Positions 1 to 7,435 of a stretch of DNA of 20,744 nucleotides are shown here, in pieces (positions within the stretch are counted from its first letter, which is position 1; each line of letters starts with the position of its first letter). The notes under the pieces are model-generated. The model made no database searches. It was not told where the DNA came from and worked only from the letters and a program-made list of their open reading frames with translations. Source of the DNA: Bacillota bacterium (GTDB taxonomy: Bacteria > Bacillota > Clostridia > Oscillospirales > Acutalibacteraceae); assembly GCA_023401495.1 (NCBI GenBank), contig JAEXDU010000239.1, positions 1-20,744 of the forward strand. Direction: 5' to 3'. The translations under genes and the position numbers were made by a program.

Positions 1-82
1 GCCAGCAACCTTTTCAAGTGGCATTGCGATGACGCTGTCCAATCAAAACGGATTCAATCTGGCATCGGAGGATTTATACAGT

Positions 83-2944
83 ATGACGGCTAAAAACATT
101 CTGGTCAAAGGCGCCAGAGAGCACAACCTGAAGAACATCGATATTGAGATTCCGCGCGACGAGCTGGTGGTTCTCACCGGCCTTTCCGGCTCCGGAAAAT
201 CCTCCCTTGCGTTCGATACGATTTACGCCGAGGGTCAGCGCCGCTATGTGGAATCGCTTTCGTCCTATGCCCGCCAGTTTTTGGGGCAGCTGGACAAGCC
301 TGACGTGGACTACATTGAGGGGCTGTCCCCGGCGATTTCCATCGACCAGAAAACCACGTCGAAAAACCCGCGCTCCACGGTGGGAACCGTAACCGAAATT
401 TACGATTACCTGCGTCTGCTGTATGCCCGCATCGGCATTCCGCACTGCCCGGTCTGCGGCAGGGAGATCAAGCAGCAGACGATCGACCAGATCGTGGACA
501 GGGTGCTTTCCCTGCCGGAGGGCACGAAAATCCAGGTGATGGCCCCGGTCATCCGCGCGCGCAAGGGCGAGCACGTCAAGGAGCTGGAAGCAGCCCGCCG
601 CGGCGGCTTTGTCCGCGTTCGGGTGGATGGGATTCTGTACGATCTCTCCGAGACCATCAAGCTCGAAAAGAACAAGAAGCACTCGATCGACATTGTGGTC
701 GACCGTCTGGTCATTCGGCCCGACATTCGTTCCCGTTTGTCCGATTCCGCGGAAACCGCGTCCTCTCTGGCCGACGGCCTGATGATCATCAGCGTGGTGG
801 ATGGGGAAGACCTGCTCTTTTCGCAGAATTATGCCTGCCCGGAGCATGGGGCGAGCATCGAGGAGCTGACTCCCCGCATGTTCTCCTTTAATAACCCGGC
901 AGGCGCGTGCCCCAAGTGCACCGGTCTCGGCGTGTTTATGAAGATCGACCCCGACCTGATTATCCCGGATAAGCGCCTGTCCATCAGCAAAGGCGGCCTG
1001 AAGGGCAGCGGCTGGGCGATGGAGGGCAGCAGCATCGCCACAATGTACATGAACGGTCTTGCAAAGCATTACGGCTTTTCGCTCGATACGCCTTTGGGCG
1101 AGCTCCCTCCGGAGATCATCGACATTCTTCTGTACGGTACCAAAGGGGAGAAGATCGAGCTGGAGCGCACGAGCGAATACGGCTACGGAAAATATAAGAC
1201 CGACTTTGAGGGCATCATCAATAACCTCGAGCGCCGCTTTCGCGATACGCAGAGCAGCTGGATCAAGGAAGAAATAGAATCCTACATGAGCGCCATCCCG
1301 TGCGACGAGTGCCACGGCAAACGCCTTTCCGCGGCCAGCCTGGCGGTGACGGTGGGCGACGTGAACATCAGCGATTTCTGCGAGAAATCGGTGTCGGAAG
1401 CGCTTGCGTTTTTAGACCGGCTCGAGCTGACGCCCCGCGAAAGCATGATCGCCAAGGCGATTCTGAAAGAAATCAGGAGCCGCCTGGGCTTTTTGCAGAG
1501 TGTCGGCCTCGAATACCTGACGCTGTCGCGTTCCGCGGGAACGCTTTCCGGCGGCGAAAGCCAGCGCATCCGCTTGGCCACGCAGATCGGCTCGTCTTTG
1601 ATGGGCGTTCTGTATATTCTGGATGAACCGAGCATCGGCCTGCATCAGCGGGATAACGATAAGCTGCTGAACACACTGAAGCATTTGCGCGATATCGGGA
1701 ACACGGTGCTGGTCGTGGAGCACGACGAAGAAACGATGCTCGCGGCGGACCATATTGTAGACATCGGCCCTGGCGCGGGCGTTCACGGCGGCTATGTGAT
1801 TTACAACGGCCCGGCCAAAGAGATCGTCAACTGCAAGGAGTCCATCACCGGGCAGTACCTCAGCGGAATCAAACGGATCGAGATACCGGAGGTCCGCCGT
1901 CCCGGCAACGGAAAGCAGCTGAAAATCGTCGGCGCCACCCAGAACAACCTGAAAAACTTGACGGTAAAGATTCCTCTGGGTGAATTTGTGTGCGTCACCG
2001 GAGTTTCGGGTTCCGGTAAATCCTCTCTGATCAATGAAATCCTGTATAAATCGCTCGCGGCCCAGCTCAATGGAGCAAAGACAAGGCCCGGCGCACATAA
2101 AGATATTTTGGGTGTGGAAGAGCTCGATAAGGTGATTGAGATCAATCAGGCGCCGATCGGGCGTACGCCGCGCTCGAACCCCGCTACCTATACTGGTGTA
2201 TTCACCGATATCCGCGAACTGTTTGCCTCCACGCAGGACGCAAAACTGAGGGGCTTTACATCGGGACGCTTCTCCTTTAACGTGAAGGGCGGCCGGTGCG
2301 AAGCGTGCCAGGGCGACGGCATTCTGAAAATCGAAATGCACTTCCTGCCGGATGTCTACGTTCCCTGCGATGTCTGCAAGGGCAGACGCTATAACCGCGA
2401 GACGCTGGAAATCCGCTATAAGGGCAAGAATATATACGACGTGCTGGAAATGACGGTGGAGGAGGGGCTCGAGTTTTTCTCCAGCATCCCGAAAATCCAG
2501 CGCAAGCTGCAAACGCTTTATGATGTTGGCCTTGGGTATATCAAGATCGGCCAGCCGGCCACCACGCTTTCCGGCGGCGAGGCGCAGCGGGTCAAGCTCG
2601 CGACAGAGCTGTCCAAACGGCCGACCGGGCGCACGATTTATATTCTGGATGAGCCGACGACCGGCCTGCATATCGCAGACGTTCACCGGCTGATCGATGT
2701 GCTGCAAAAGCTGGTGGATACCGGCAACACGGTTCTCGTCATCGAGCACAATCTCGACCTGATCAAAACAGCCGATCATATCATCGACCTTGGCCCGGAG
2801 GGCGGCGACCGCGGTGGCACATTGGTGGCCGAGGGCACTCCCGAGCAGGTGGCGGAAATCAAAGACTCCTATACCGGCCAGTATTTAAAAATCGCACTGG
2901 AGCGCGATATGAGCCGCCGGGAAAGCCACGTTCAGGGGGCGTAA
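83..2944 (+). CDS. uvrA: UvrABC excinuclease subunit A
   Basis: DNA-damage recognition ATPase of nucleotide excision repair; it acts with UvrB and UvrC in the cytoplasm. The 953-residue product has the full UvrA layout: Walker A GLSGSGKS at residues 33-40, a first zinc-finger region ending in a CPKC pair, ABC signature LSGGESQR with Walker B ILDEPSIGLHQRD, a second Walker A GVSGSGKSS, a second zinc finger (CEAC ... CDVC), and a second signature LSGGEAQR with ILDEPTTGLHIAD. I chose ATG 83 because GGAGG at 67-71 lies 11 bases upstream and the family begins at this point. An in-frame ATG at 29 would add 18 residues with no homology and a poor ribosome site. The frame stays open to the window edge, so the upstream gene (often uvrB) cannot be judged. 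The gene looks complete and normal in length. Confidence 0.97.
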   Translation: MTAKNILVKGAREHNLKNIDIEIPRDELVVLTGLSGSGKSSLAFDTIYAEGQRRYVESLSSYARQFLGQLDKPDVDYIEGLSPAISIDQKTTSKNPRSTVGTVTEIYDYLRLLYARIGIPHCPVCGREIKQQTIDQIVDRVLSLPEGTKIQVMAPVIRARKGEHVKELEAARRGGFVRVRVDGILYDLSETIKLEKNKKHSIDIVVDRLVIRPDIRSRLSDSAETASSLADGLMIISVVDGEDLLFSQNYACPEHGASIEELTPRMFSFNNPAGACPKCTGLGVFMKIDPDLIIPDKRLSISKGGLKGSGWAMEGSSIATMYMNGLAKHYGFSLDTPLGELPPEIIDILLYGTKGEKIELERTSEYGYGKYKTDFEGIINNLERRFRDTQSSWIKEEIESYMSAIPCDECHGKRLSAASLAVTVGDVNISDFCEKSVSEALAFLDRLELTPRESMIAKAILKEIRSRLGFLQSVGLEYLTLSRSAGTLSGGESQRIRLATQIGSSLMGVLYILDEPSIGLHQRDNDKLLNTLKHLRDIGNTVLVVEHDEETMLAADHIVDIGPGAGVHGGYVIYNGPAKEIVNCKESITGQYLSGIKRIEIPEVRRPGNGKQLKIVGATQNNLKNLTVKIPLGEFVCVTGVSGSGKSSLINEILYKSLAAQLNGAKTRPGAHKDILGVEELDKVIEINQAPIGRTPRSNPATYTGVFTDIRELFASTQDAKLRGFTSGRFSFNVKGGRCEACQGDGILKIEMHFLPDVYVPCDVCKGRRYNRETLEIRYKGKNIYDVLEMTVEEGLEFFSSIPKIQRKLQTLYDVGLGYIKIGQPATTLSGGEAQRVKLATELSKRPTGRTIYILDEPTTGLHIADVHRLIDVLQKLVDTGNTVLVIEHNLDLIKTADHIIDLGPEGGDRGGTLVAEGTPEQVAEIKDSYTGQYLKIALERDMSRRESHVQGA

Positions 2945-2994
2945 TTGCGGCCTTTGCCTTTTGGTGCGGCTTTCGGCAATATCAATATTTTAGC

Positions 2995-3027
2995 AAAGCG
3001 CTGTCATGCTTTTCATGACAGCGCTTT
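2995..3027 (+). terminator. Hairpin downstream of uvrA
   Basis: A perfect 14-bp inverted repeat (2995-3008 with 3014-3027) encloses a 5-base loop, 51 bases after the uvrA stop. The 3' arm ends in TTT but no long T-run follows. It is a likely uvrA transcription end, though a less classical one than the others in this window. Confidence 0.6.
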
Positions 3028-3099
3028 ATGCAAAAATAACCGTTGTCCCGGTTTTACGAATGCACTCTCTTTTCACTGCATATATTTAAAACAGCATGG

Positions 3100-3130
3100 A
3101 TTTCTTCCCCGCCTTCGGTGGGGAAGAAAT
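3100..3130. repeat. Dispersed intergenic hairpin, copy 1
   Basis: An 11-bp inverted repeat (3100-3110 with 3120-3130, ATTCTTCCCC-type arms) has the core GCCTTCGGT in its loop. It closely resembles the hairpin at 13727-13754 and is related to the one at 7306-7344. It ends 48 bases before the LysM-GH18 start codon. It could be a terminator, a 5'-UTR structure or a REP-like palindrome; no strong T-run follows it. Confidence 0.6.
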
Positions 3131-3178
3131 GTTTGTTTCGTTATTTGGTGATAAAAGCAGAGGAGCGGAGTGGTAACA

Positions 3179-4465
3179 ATGACGATTCATGTGGTCAGAC
3201 CGGGGGAAACGGTGTATTCGATCGCGGCCATGTACGGCGTGTCCGCGCGGGATGTGATTCAGTATAACGAGCTGGATGAGCCGAATCGCCTCGTACCGGG
3301 CCAGACGATCGTGATTCTGTTCCCGCGCCGGGTTCATATTGTGGAAGCCGGCGACACAATCTATTCAATTACCCAGCAGTACGGCATCACGATCAACGAG
3401 CTGTACCGCAATAATACGAAGCTGGGCGCGCTGCCTGTTCTGCGCCCCGGAGACCGGCTTGTGATCTCTTACGAGCAGCAGCGGCTGGGGGATATGTCGG
3501 TCAACGGCTATGCGTATCCGTTTGTTGACCGGACGCTGTTCCGGCAGACGATGCCGTTTATGACCTATATGACGCCGTTTACCTACGGGTTCACCTTTAA
3601 TGGCGACCTGGTTCCGCTGGATGACGAAGCGCTGATCGATATTGCGCTGCAGTACGGCGTCGCCCCGCTGATGCACCTGTCTACCTTAACGGAAGAGGGG
3701 GGGTTCAGCAACGAACTCGCTCACCGCGCGCTGAATGATATTCAGGTGCAGAACCGCCTGTTAGACAATATTCTGATCAACCTGCGGCAGAAAAATTATA
3801 AAGGGCTGGACGTCGACTTTGAATTCATTTATGTCGAGGATCGCGACAAGTATACGGCCTTTATCCGCAACGCCACGCAGAAGCTGAATCCGGAAGGGTA
3901 TGAGGTGATCGTGGCCCTTGCCCCGAAAACCTCGAGTGACCAGCCGGGGCTTCTGTATCAGGGGCATGATTACGGGGGACTGGGAGCTGCGGCCAACGGC
4001 GTTCTGCTCATGACCTATGAGTGGGGCTATACCTACGGCCCGCCGATGGCGGTGGCGCCGATCCCGAATATCCGCGCGGTGCTGAACTACGCGGTTACGC
4101 AGATTGCGCGGAATAAAATTTACATGGGAATGCCGAACTACGGCTACGACTGGCCGCTGCCGTATGTTCGGGGGACGACAAGGGCGCAGTCGATTTCCAA
4201 TGTGGAAGCGGTGCGTCTGGCAAGGGAGTACAACGCGGAGATTTTATACGATGAAACGGCGCAGTCTCCGCATTTTCAATACACCAATACCAGCGGCGAG
4301 CTGCACGAGGTTTGGTTTGAGGATGCCCGGAGCATTCGGGCGAAGCTCGCTCTCGTAACGGAATTCGGTTTTCTCGGGATCGGGTACTGGAATTTGATGC
4401 GCCCGTTCCCGCAGAACTGGCTGGTGCTCAATGCCCTGTATCGCATCCGCGCCTTTCAGGGGTAA
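3179..4465 (+). CDS. LysM-LysM-GH18 spore hydrolase (YaaH/SleL-like)
   Basis: Probable peptidoglycan-binding N-acetylglucosaminidase of the spore cortex or coat, like SleL and YaaH of Bacillus, which act on cortex fragments during germination. The 428-residue product has LysM repeats at about 3-46 and 52-97, then a glycosyl hydrolase 18 domain from about 110 to the end. The GH18 catalytic motif reads GLDVDFE, with D211, D213 and acid/base E215. Length and order match the SleL/YaaH family. There is no signal peptide, which fits mother-cell synthesis and coat assembly. ATG 3179 is preferred: GGAG at 3167-3170 lies 8 bases upstream. A GTG at 3170 would add three residues and has AGGAG only 4 bases away. 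The gene appears monocistronic, between the uvrA terminator and a bidirectional terminator. Spore role is inferred from the family. Confidence 0.88.
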   Translation: MTIHVVRPGETVYSIAAMYGVSARDVIQYNELDEPNRLVPGQTIVILFPRRVHIVEAGDTIYSITQQYGITINELYRNNTKLGALPVLRPGDRLVISYEQQRLGDMSVNGYAYPFVDRTLFRQTMPFMTYMTPFTYGFTFNGDLVPLDDEALIDIALQYGVAPLMHLSTLTEEGGFSNELAHRALNDIQVQNRLLDNILINLRQKNYKGLDVDFEFIYVEDRDKYTAFIRNATQKLNPEGYEVIVALAPKTSSDQPGLLYQGHDYGGLGAAANGVLLMTYEWGYTYGPPMAVAPIPNIRAVLNYAVTQIARNKIYMGMPNYGYDWPLPYVRGTTRAQSISNVEAVRLAREYNAEILYDETAQSPHFQYTNTSGELHEVWFEDARSIRAKLALVTEFGFLGIGYWNLMRPFPQNWLVLNALYRIRAFQG

Positions 4466-4471
4466 ACGCAA

Positions 4472-4517
4472 AAAATGCGCCGAAACGGCGGGAATTCCCG
4501 CGCGTTTGGCGCATTTT
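4472..4517. terminator. Bidirectional terminator between convergent genes
   Basis: A long imperfect inverted repeat has outer arms AAAATGCGCC (4472-4481) and GGCGCATTTT (4508-4517) and an inner GCGGGAATTCCCGC palindrome. The A-run at the 5' end and T-run at the 3' end suit termination on both strands. It sits exactly between the plus-strand GH18 gene and the minus-strand zinc-ribbon gene. Confidence 0.85.
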
Positions 4518-4589
4518 ATTGTTAGAGATTGAAAAGTAACGATATGGAACCGGTCGTTTCATCAAAGCGATGAGACCGAAATTCAATTG

Positions 4590-4877
4590 TTATCTTCTGT
4601 TCGCAAAGCAATCGCTGCAGTATACAGGACGCTCGTCGCGGGGCTGGAAGGGAACCTTGCAGGTTGCGCCGCAAGATGCGCATACAGCCGTATACATCTC
4701 TCTCGGGGCTCTCTCGGAAGAGGAATCCCCTCTGGAATTTTTGCGGTTCGAACGGCAGGCCTTGCAGCGCTGGGGCTCATTGGTGAATCCTTTTTCCGCG
4801 TAAAACTCCTGCTCGCCGGCGGTGAATTCGAATTCTGCGCCGCAGTCTTTGCAAATCAAAATTTTGTCTTCGTACAT
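4590..4877 (-). CDS. Small double zinc-ribbon protein
   Basis: A 95-residue cytoplasmic protein with two predicted four-cysteine zinc sites: C9/C12 with C38/C41, and C66/C69 with C87/C90; an extra C73 lies inside the second. The first half, with a GEQEFYAEKGF segment between CxxC pairs, matches the probable zinc-ribbon family common in Clostridia (zf-trcl type). No enzymatic function is known to me. It could bind nucleic acid or a protein partner. The start codon (complement of 4875-4877) follows a GAGG ribosome site, and the gene has its own consensus promoter. It converges on the GH18 gene. The family call is from the cysteine pattern; the role is unknown. Confidence 0.85.
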   Translation of the reverse strand: MYEDKILICKDCGAEFEFTAGEQEFYAEKGFTNEPQRCKACRSNRKNSRGDSSSERAPREMYTAVCASCGATCKVPFQPRDERPVYCSDCFANRR

Positions 4878-4930
4878 TGAGATACCTCGTTTTGTTTAAT
4901 TTATACCCTGTTTTGGCGGGCATTAAACTC

Positions 4931-4959
4931 ATTATATGGGAATCGGCAGAGTTTGTCAA
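4931..4959 (-). promoter_or_regulatory. Exact-consensus sigma-A promoter of zinc-ribbon gene
   Basis: Read on the minus strand: TTGACA (complement of 4954-4959), a 17-base spacer, and TATAAT (complement of 4931-4936). Both hexamers and the spacer equal the consensus. The -10 lies about 54 bases before the zinc-ribbon ATG, implying a short leader and strong vegetative expression. Confidence 0.85.
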
Positions 4960-5074
4960 TCAGTTTACGGCAAATTCCCCGAATGTTTTTGTAAAAATTT
5001 TCTAGAATATCCCTTACTGTACCGAATAAAATCGACGCTTTTCGACAGAAGTGAAAAAATTTACAGATTATTAA

Positions 5075-5103
5075 TTAACGATACGCTTAAAATATAGTAG
5101 AAT
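5075..5103 (+). promoter_or_regulatory. Candidate sigma-A promoter for the DUF5685 cassette
   Basis: TTAACG at 5075-5080, a 17-base spacer, then TAGAAT at 5098-5103, within an AT-rich stretch 32 bases before the GTG start at 5136. The match is 4/6 and 5/6 to consensus. Divergent promoters in one 258-base gap fit the gene orientation. Confidence 0.5.
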
Positions 5104-5135
5104 AAAACGTACAAGCTGAGTGTTAGGAGAATGTT

Positions 5136-6035
5136 GTGTTCGGTTATATCAAGCCTCAAAAATCCGAACTGCTTGTCCGGGAATATGAACAGTACAGGGG
5201 CGTTTATTGCTCCCTGTGCAAACAGCTGGGCAAAAGCTATGGCATTTTGTCCAGATTTACCCTAAGCTACGATTGTACATTTCTGGCGATGCTGATGATG
5301 GCCCGCTCGGAGCGCCCCTGTAAAATGGTGCAGGGTCGGTGCACGTTCAATCCAACGAAAAAATGCCCGTTCTGTGAGGGGGAATACCCCGAACTGGTGT
5401 TTGCGTCGGCGCTGTCCGTCATTATGACCTACTATAAGCTGAGGGACGATCTCAAGGACCCCGGTTGGAAATCCAGGCTTCGCGCCATGCTGCTCTTTCC
5501 GCTGTCTGTGCGCGCGCATAAAAAGGCGGCGCGGGATTATCCCGGTTTGGAGCAGGCAGTGGCCGATGCGATGCAGCTGCAGGAGCAAACCGAGCAGCAG
5601 GAATCACCGCCGCTGGATGCCTGTGCGGAACCGACCGCAAAAATGCTCTCCGGAGTGTTTTCGCAACTGGCTGAGCAGGATACGCCGGAATTTCGCATTC
5701 TCGAACAGTTTGGATATTTTTTGGGCAGATGGGTCTACCTGATGGACGCCGCCGACGATATTCCGAAGGATTTAAAACAAAACGCGTTTAATCCGTTTAT
5801 TCGGGATTACGGGCTGACGGCAGAGAGCACGCAGGAGCAGCTGCAGGAAGCGGCTGACCGGTGCAATCAGGTACTGAATATGACGGTATCTCAGGCGATC
5901 GCCGCGTTCCGGCTTTTGGATTTGGGGCAGTTCGCCCCGATTCTGAACAATATCGTTTGTCTTGGCCTGCCGCAGATGCAAAAAGAATTTATGCTGAAAA
6001 TGGAAAAGGGGAAAAGCAATGTCGGATCCGTATAA
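5136..6035 (+). CDS. DUF5685-like protein with CxxC and DDxxD motifs
   Basis: A 299-residue protein of unknown function that I recognise as resembling the DUF5685 family of Clostridia. Visible features: CxxC at C25/C28, further cysteines C47, C62, C69, C77 and C80 (a possible Zn or Fe-S site), a DDLKD sequence at D104-D108, and DAADDIPKD at 204-212. The two Asp-rich stretches in a helix-rich protein recall isoprenoid-synthase motifs, but this is only pattern similarity. No signal peptide or clear membrane span is present. The start is GTG 5136, with AGGAG at 5125-5129; the nearby ATG at 5131 is in another frame and soon stops. It is the first of three overlapping genes; its 3' end overlaps the J-protein gene by 17 bases, suggesting coupled translation. 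Confidence 0.85.
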   Translation: MFGYIKPQKSELLVREYEQYRGVYCSLCKQLGKSYGILSRFTLSYDCTFLAMLMMARSERPCKMVQGRCTFNPTKKCPFCEGEYPELVFASALSVIMTYYKLRDDLKDPGWKSRLRAMLLFPLSVRAHKKAARDYPGLEQAVADAMQLQEQTEQQESPPLDACAEPTAKMLSGVFSQLAEQDTPEFRILEQFGYFLGRWVYLMDAADDIPKDLKQNAFNPFIRDYGLTAESTQEQLQEAADRCNQVLNMTVSQAIAAFRLLDLGQFAPILNNIVCLGLPQMQKEFMLKMEKGKSNVGSV

Positions 6036-6672
6036 AATACTTGGGGTTTCTCCTGCGGCGACGGATGAACAGATAAAGGCCGCTTACCGGGAGCTGGCGA
6101 AAAAATATCACCCGGATAATTATGCCGGCAGCCCGATCGCAGATCTGGCCGGTGAAAAAATGAAAGAAATCAACGAGGCTTATGACGAGGTTATGAGCCA
6201 GCGTCGCAATAATAAGAGTAACGGCGGAGCGCAGTATTCCGGCGGGTATGGCAGTACAGCCGGTTCCGGCAGCTACCAGAACAGCTACGGCAGCGCGCCG
6301 AACTCCAGTTTCCGCGATGTGCGCAACCTGATTATGGCGGGACGCATCGCCGATGCGGAGCAGATCCTGAACGGAGTGCCGCTGGGCAGCAGAAACGCGG
6401 AATGGTATTTCCTGAAAGGCTCGATTCTCTACCAGCGCGGCTGGCTGGAGGAAGCGCACAACCATTTCACCCGTGCCTGCCAGATGGACCCGAACAATCT
6501 GGAATACCGTGCGGCGCTCAATCAGTCCATGAATCAGCGCGGCGGCATGTACGGCGGGTACAACACATCGTACGGCGCCGGCGGATGCAACTCGTGCGAT
6601 ACCTGCATGGGTCTGCTTTGCGCGGACTCCTGCTGTGAATGTATGGGTGGGGATCTGATTCCATGCTGCTGA
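6019..6672 (+). CDS. J-domain/TPR protein with cysteine-rich tail
   Basis: A 217-residue DnaJ-type co-chaperone that is not canonical DnaJ. The J-domain is at 1-62 with HPD at 31-33, so it should stimulate an Hsp70 (DnaK) ATPase. A Gly/Ser/Tyr-rich linker follows at about 65-95. Then comes a TPR-like helical region including AEWYFLKGSILYQRGWLEEA and AxQMDPNN. Last is a tail with nine cysteines in the final 30 residues, ending in CC. It lacks the DnaJ CxxCxGxG zinc repeats. It is likely to deliver a specific client to DnaK; its neighbours are candidate clients. AAGGGG precedes ATG 6019. The gene overlaps its upstream neighbour by 17 bases and its downstream neighbour by 10. The J-domain call is firm; client and tail chemistry are unknown. 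Confidence 0.9.
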   Translation: MSDPYKILGVSPAATDEQIKAAYRELAKKYHPDNYAGSPIADLAGEKMKEINEAYDEVMSQRRNNKSNGGAQYSGGYGSTAGSGSYQNSYGSAPNSSFRDVRNLIMAGRIADAEQILNGVPLGSRNAEWYFLKGSILYQRGWLEEAHNHFTRACQMDPNNLEYRAALNQSMNQRGGMYGGYNTSYGAGGCNSCDTCMGLLCADSCCECMGGDLIPCC

Positions 6673-7205
6673 ACAGAAGTGCACAGGTGGCGTTCTGCGG
6701 CGTAGCGGCTGCGTTGTCTGCGGTTCTGATGTTTCTGACCGGGCTGATCCCGATTTCTACCTACGCGCTAACCGCGCTGGCTGGCTTGCCCGGCATGGTG
6801 ATCGTGATCGAGCTGGGAACCCGATGGGCCTGGCCAGTTTACGTTGTAGTCAGTATCCTTTCCCTGCTGTTTTCAGCAGATAAGGAAGCGGTCGTACTGT
6901 TTGTTTTGTTTTTTGGGTATTATCCCATCCTCAAAGCTTTGGTGGAGCGCCTGTCCCGGATTCTTTCCTGGGTTTTGAAATTTGCAGCGTTCAATCTGGC
7001 AATGGTCGCCGGATTTTTCATTGCGGTATTTGTTCTGGGTATTCCAAGAGATAGCTTTTTAGTGTTTGGCAGTGCCACTCCCCTGGCTTTTTTGGCAGCA
7101 GGCAACGTGGTATTCGCTTTGTATGATTATACTCTGTCCGGCCTGGTGGTGGAATACTATAAGCGGTTTCATCGTCTGGCACAGCAGTGGCTTCGCCAAA
7201 AGTAA
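6663..7205 (+). CDS. Small polytopic membrane protein
   Basis: A 180-residue hydrophobic protein with about five predicted membrane segments: residues near 8-27, 33-50, 53-70, 75-92 and 105-130, plus a last hydrophobic stretch near 135-160, and a basic C-terminus. I do not recognise the family. The size and the AxxxALxxVLMFLTGLIP start resemble small integral proteins such as ECF-transporter S components, but no diagnostic motif is seen. ATG 6663 is preferred over ATG 6639: GGGTGGGG at 6645-6652 lies 10 bases upstream, and the protein then begins directly with MLLNRSAQ before the first helix. It overlaps the J-protein gene by 10 bases and ends the three-gene cassette before a terminator. Confidence 0.8.
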   Translation: MLLNRSAQVAFCGVAAALSAVLMFLTGLIPISTYALTALAGLPGMVIVIELGTRWAWPVYVVVSILSLLFSADKEAVVLFVLFFGYYPILKALVERLSRILSWVLKFAAFNLAMVAGFFIAVFVLGIPRDSFLVFGSATPLAFLAAGNVVFALYDYTLSGLVVEYYKRFHRLAQQWLRQK

Positions 7206-7217
7206 GGTCAAAAATTG

Positions 7218-7248
7218 AGGCGGACGGTTTTTTGCCGTTTGCCTTTTT
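7218..7248 (+). terminator. Rho-independent terminator of the DUF5685 cassette
   Basis: A 10-bp stem (7218-7227 with 7235-7244, including two G-U pairs) and a 7-base loop are followed by TTTT, starting 12 bases after the membrane-protein stop. It closes the 5136-7205 transcription unit. Confidence 0.8.
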
Positions 7249-7305
7249 CCGTTATGGCTGAAATAATACATATTCTTCTATATTCAAAAGTAAAAGTATC
7301 TTTTC

Positions 7306-7344
7306 TTTATTTTCTCCCCCGCCATCAGCGGGGGAGAAAATAAA
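7306..7344. repeat. Dispersed intergenic hairpin, copy 2
   Basis: A perfect 17-bp inverted repeat (7306-7322 with 7328-7344) has the loop CATCA and arms of the pattern TTTTCTCCCCCGC. It is the same design as the hairpins at 3100-3130 and 13727-13754: T/C-rich 5' arm, GC core, A/G-rich 3' arm. It ends 80 bases before the GNAT start and just before an AGGAGGAGG run. Confidence 0.6.
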
Positions 7345-7369
7345 ATATCGATCTTTTGATAGGAGGAGG

Positions 7370-7435
7370 ATGTCACTTTTGATCATGATACAGGGAACTG
7401 ATTATGATAAGGAGGAAAATCAATATGATTCGTGA
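7370..7435 (+). other. Possible 21-codon leader ORF before GNAT gene
   Basis: ATG 7370 opens a 21-codon frame ending in TGA at 7433-7435, overlapping the first codons of the GNAT gene in another frame. AGGAGGAGG at 7361-7369 directly abuts the ATG, which is closer than ideal. It could couple translation to the GNAT gene or be chance. Confidence 0.25.

Noticed and set aside
29..82. Earlier uvrA start at ATG 29
   Set aside because: The 18 extra residues do not resemble UvrA, and GGAGG at 67-71 points to ATG 83.
74..2779. Long minus-strand frames (413 and 455 codons) opposite uvrA
   Set aside because: Mirror frames of a strongly coding GC-rich gene, without recognisable motifs or ribosome sites.
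2945..3151. 68-codon frame directly after uvrA
   Set aside because: It begins at the uvrA stop and covers the terminator and hairpin repeat. No ribosome site or homology is visible.
4570..4880. Plus-strand frames over the zinc-ribbon gene
   Set aside because: The minus-strand gene has paired CxxC motifs, a ribosome site and a consensus promoter; the plus-strand frames have none of these.
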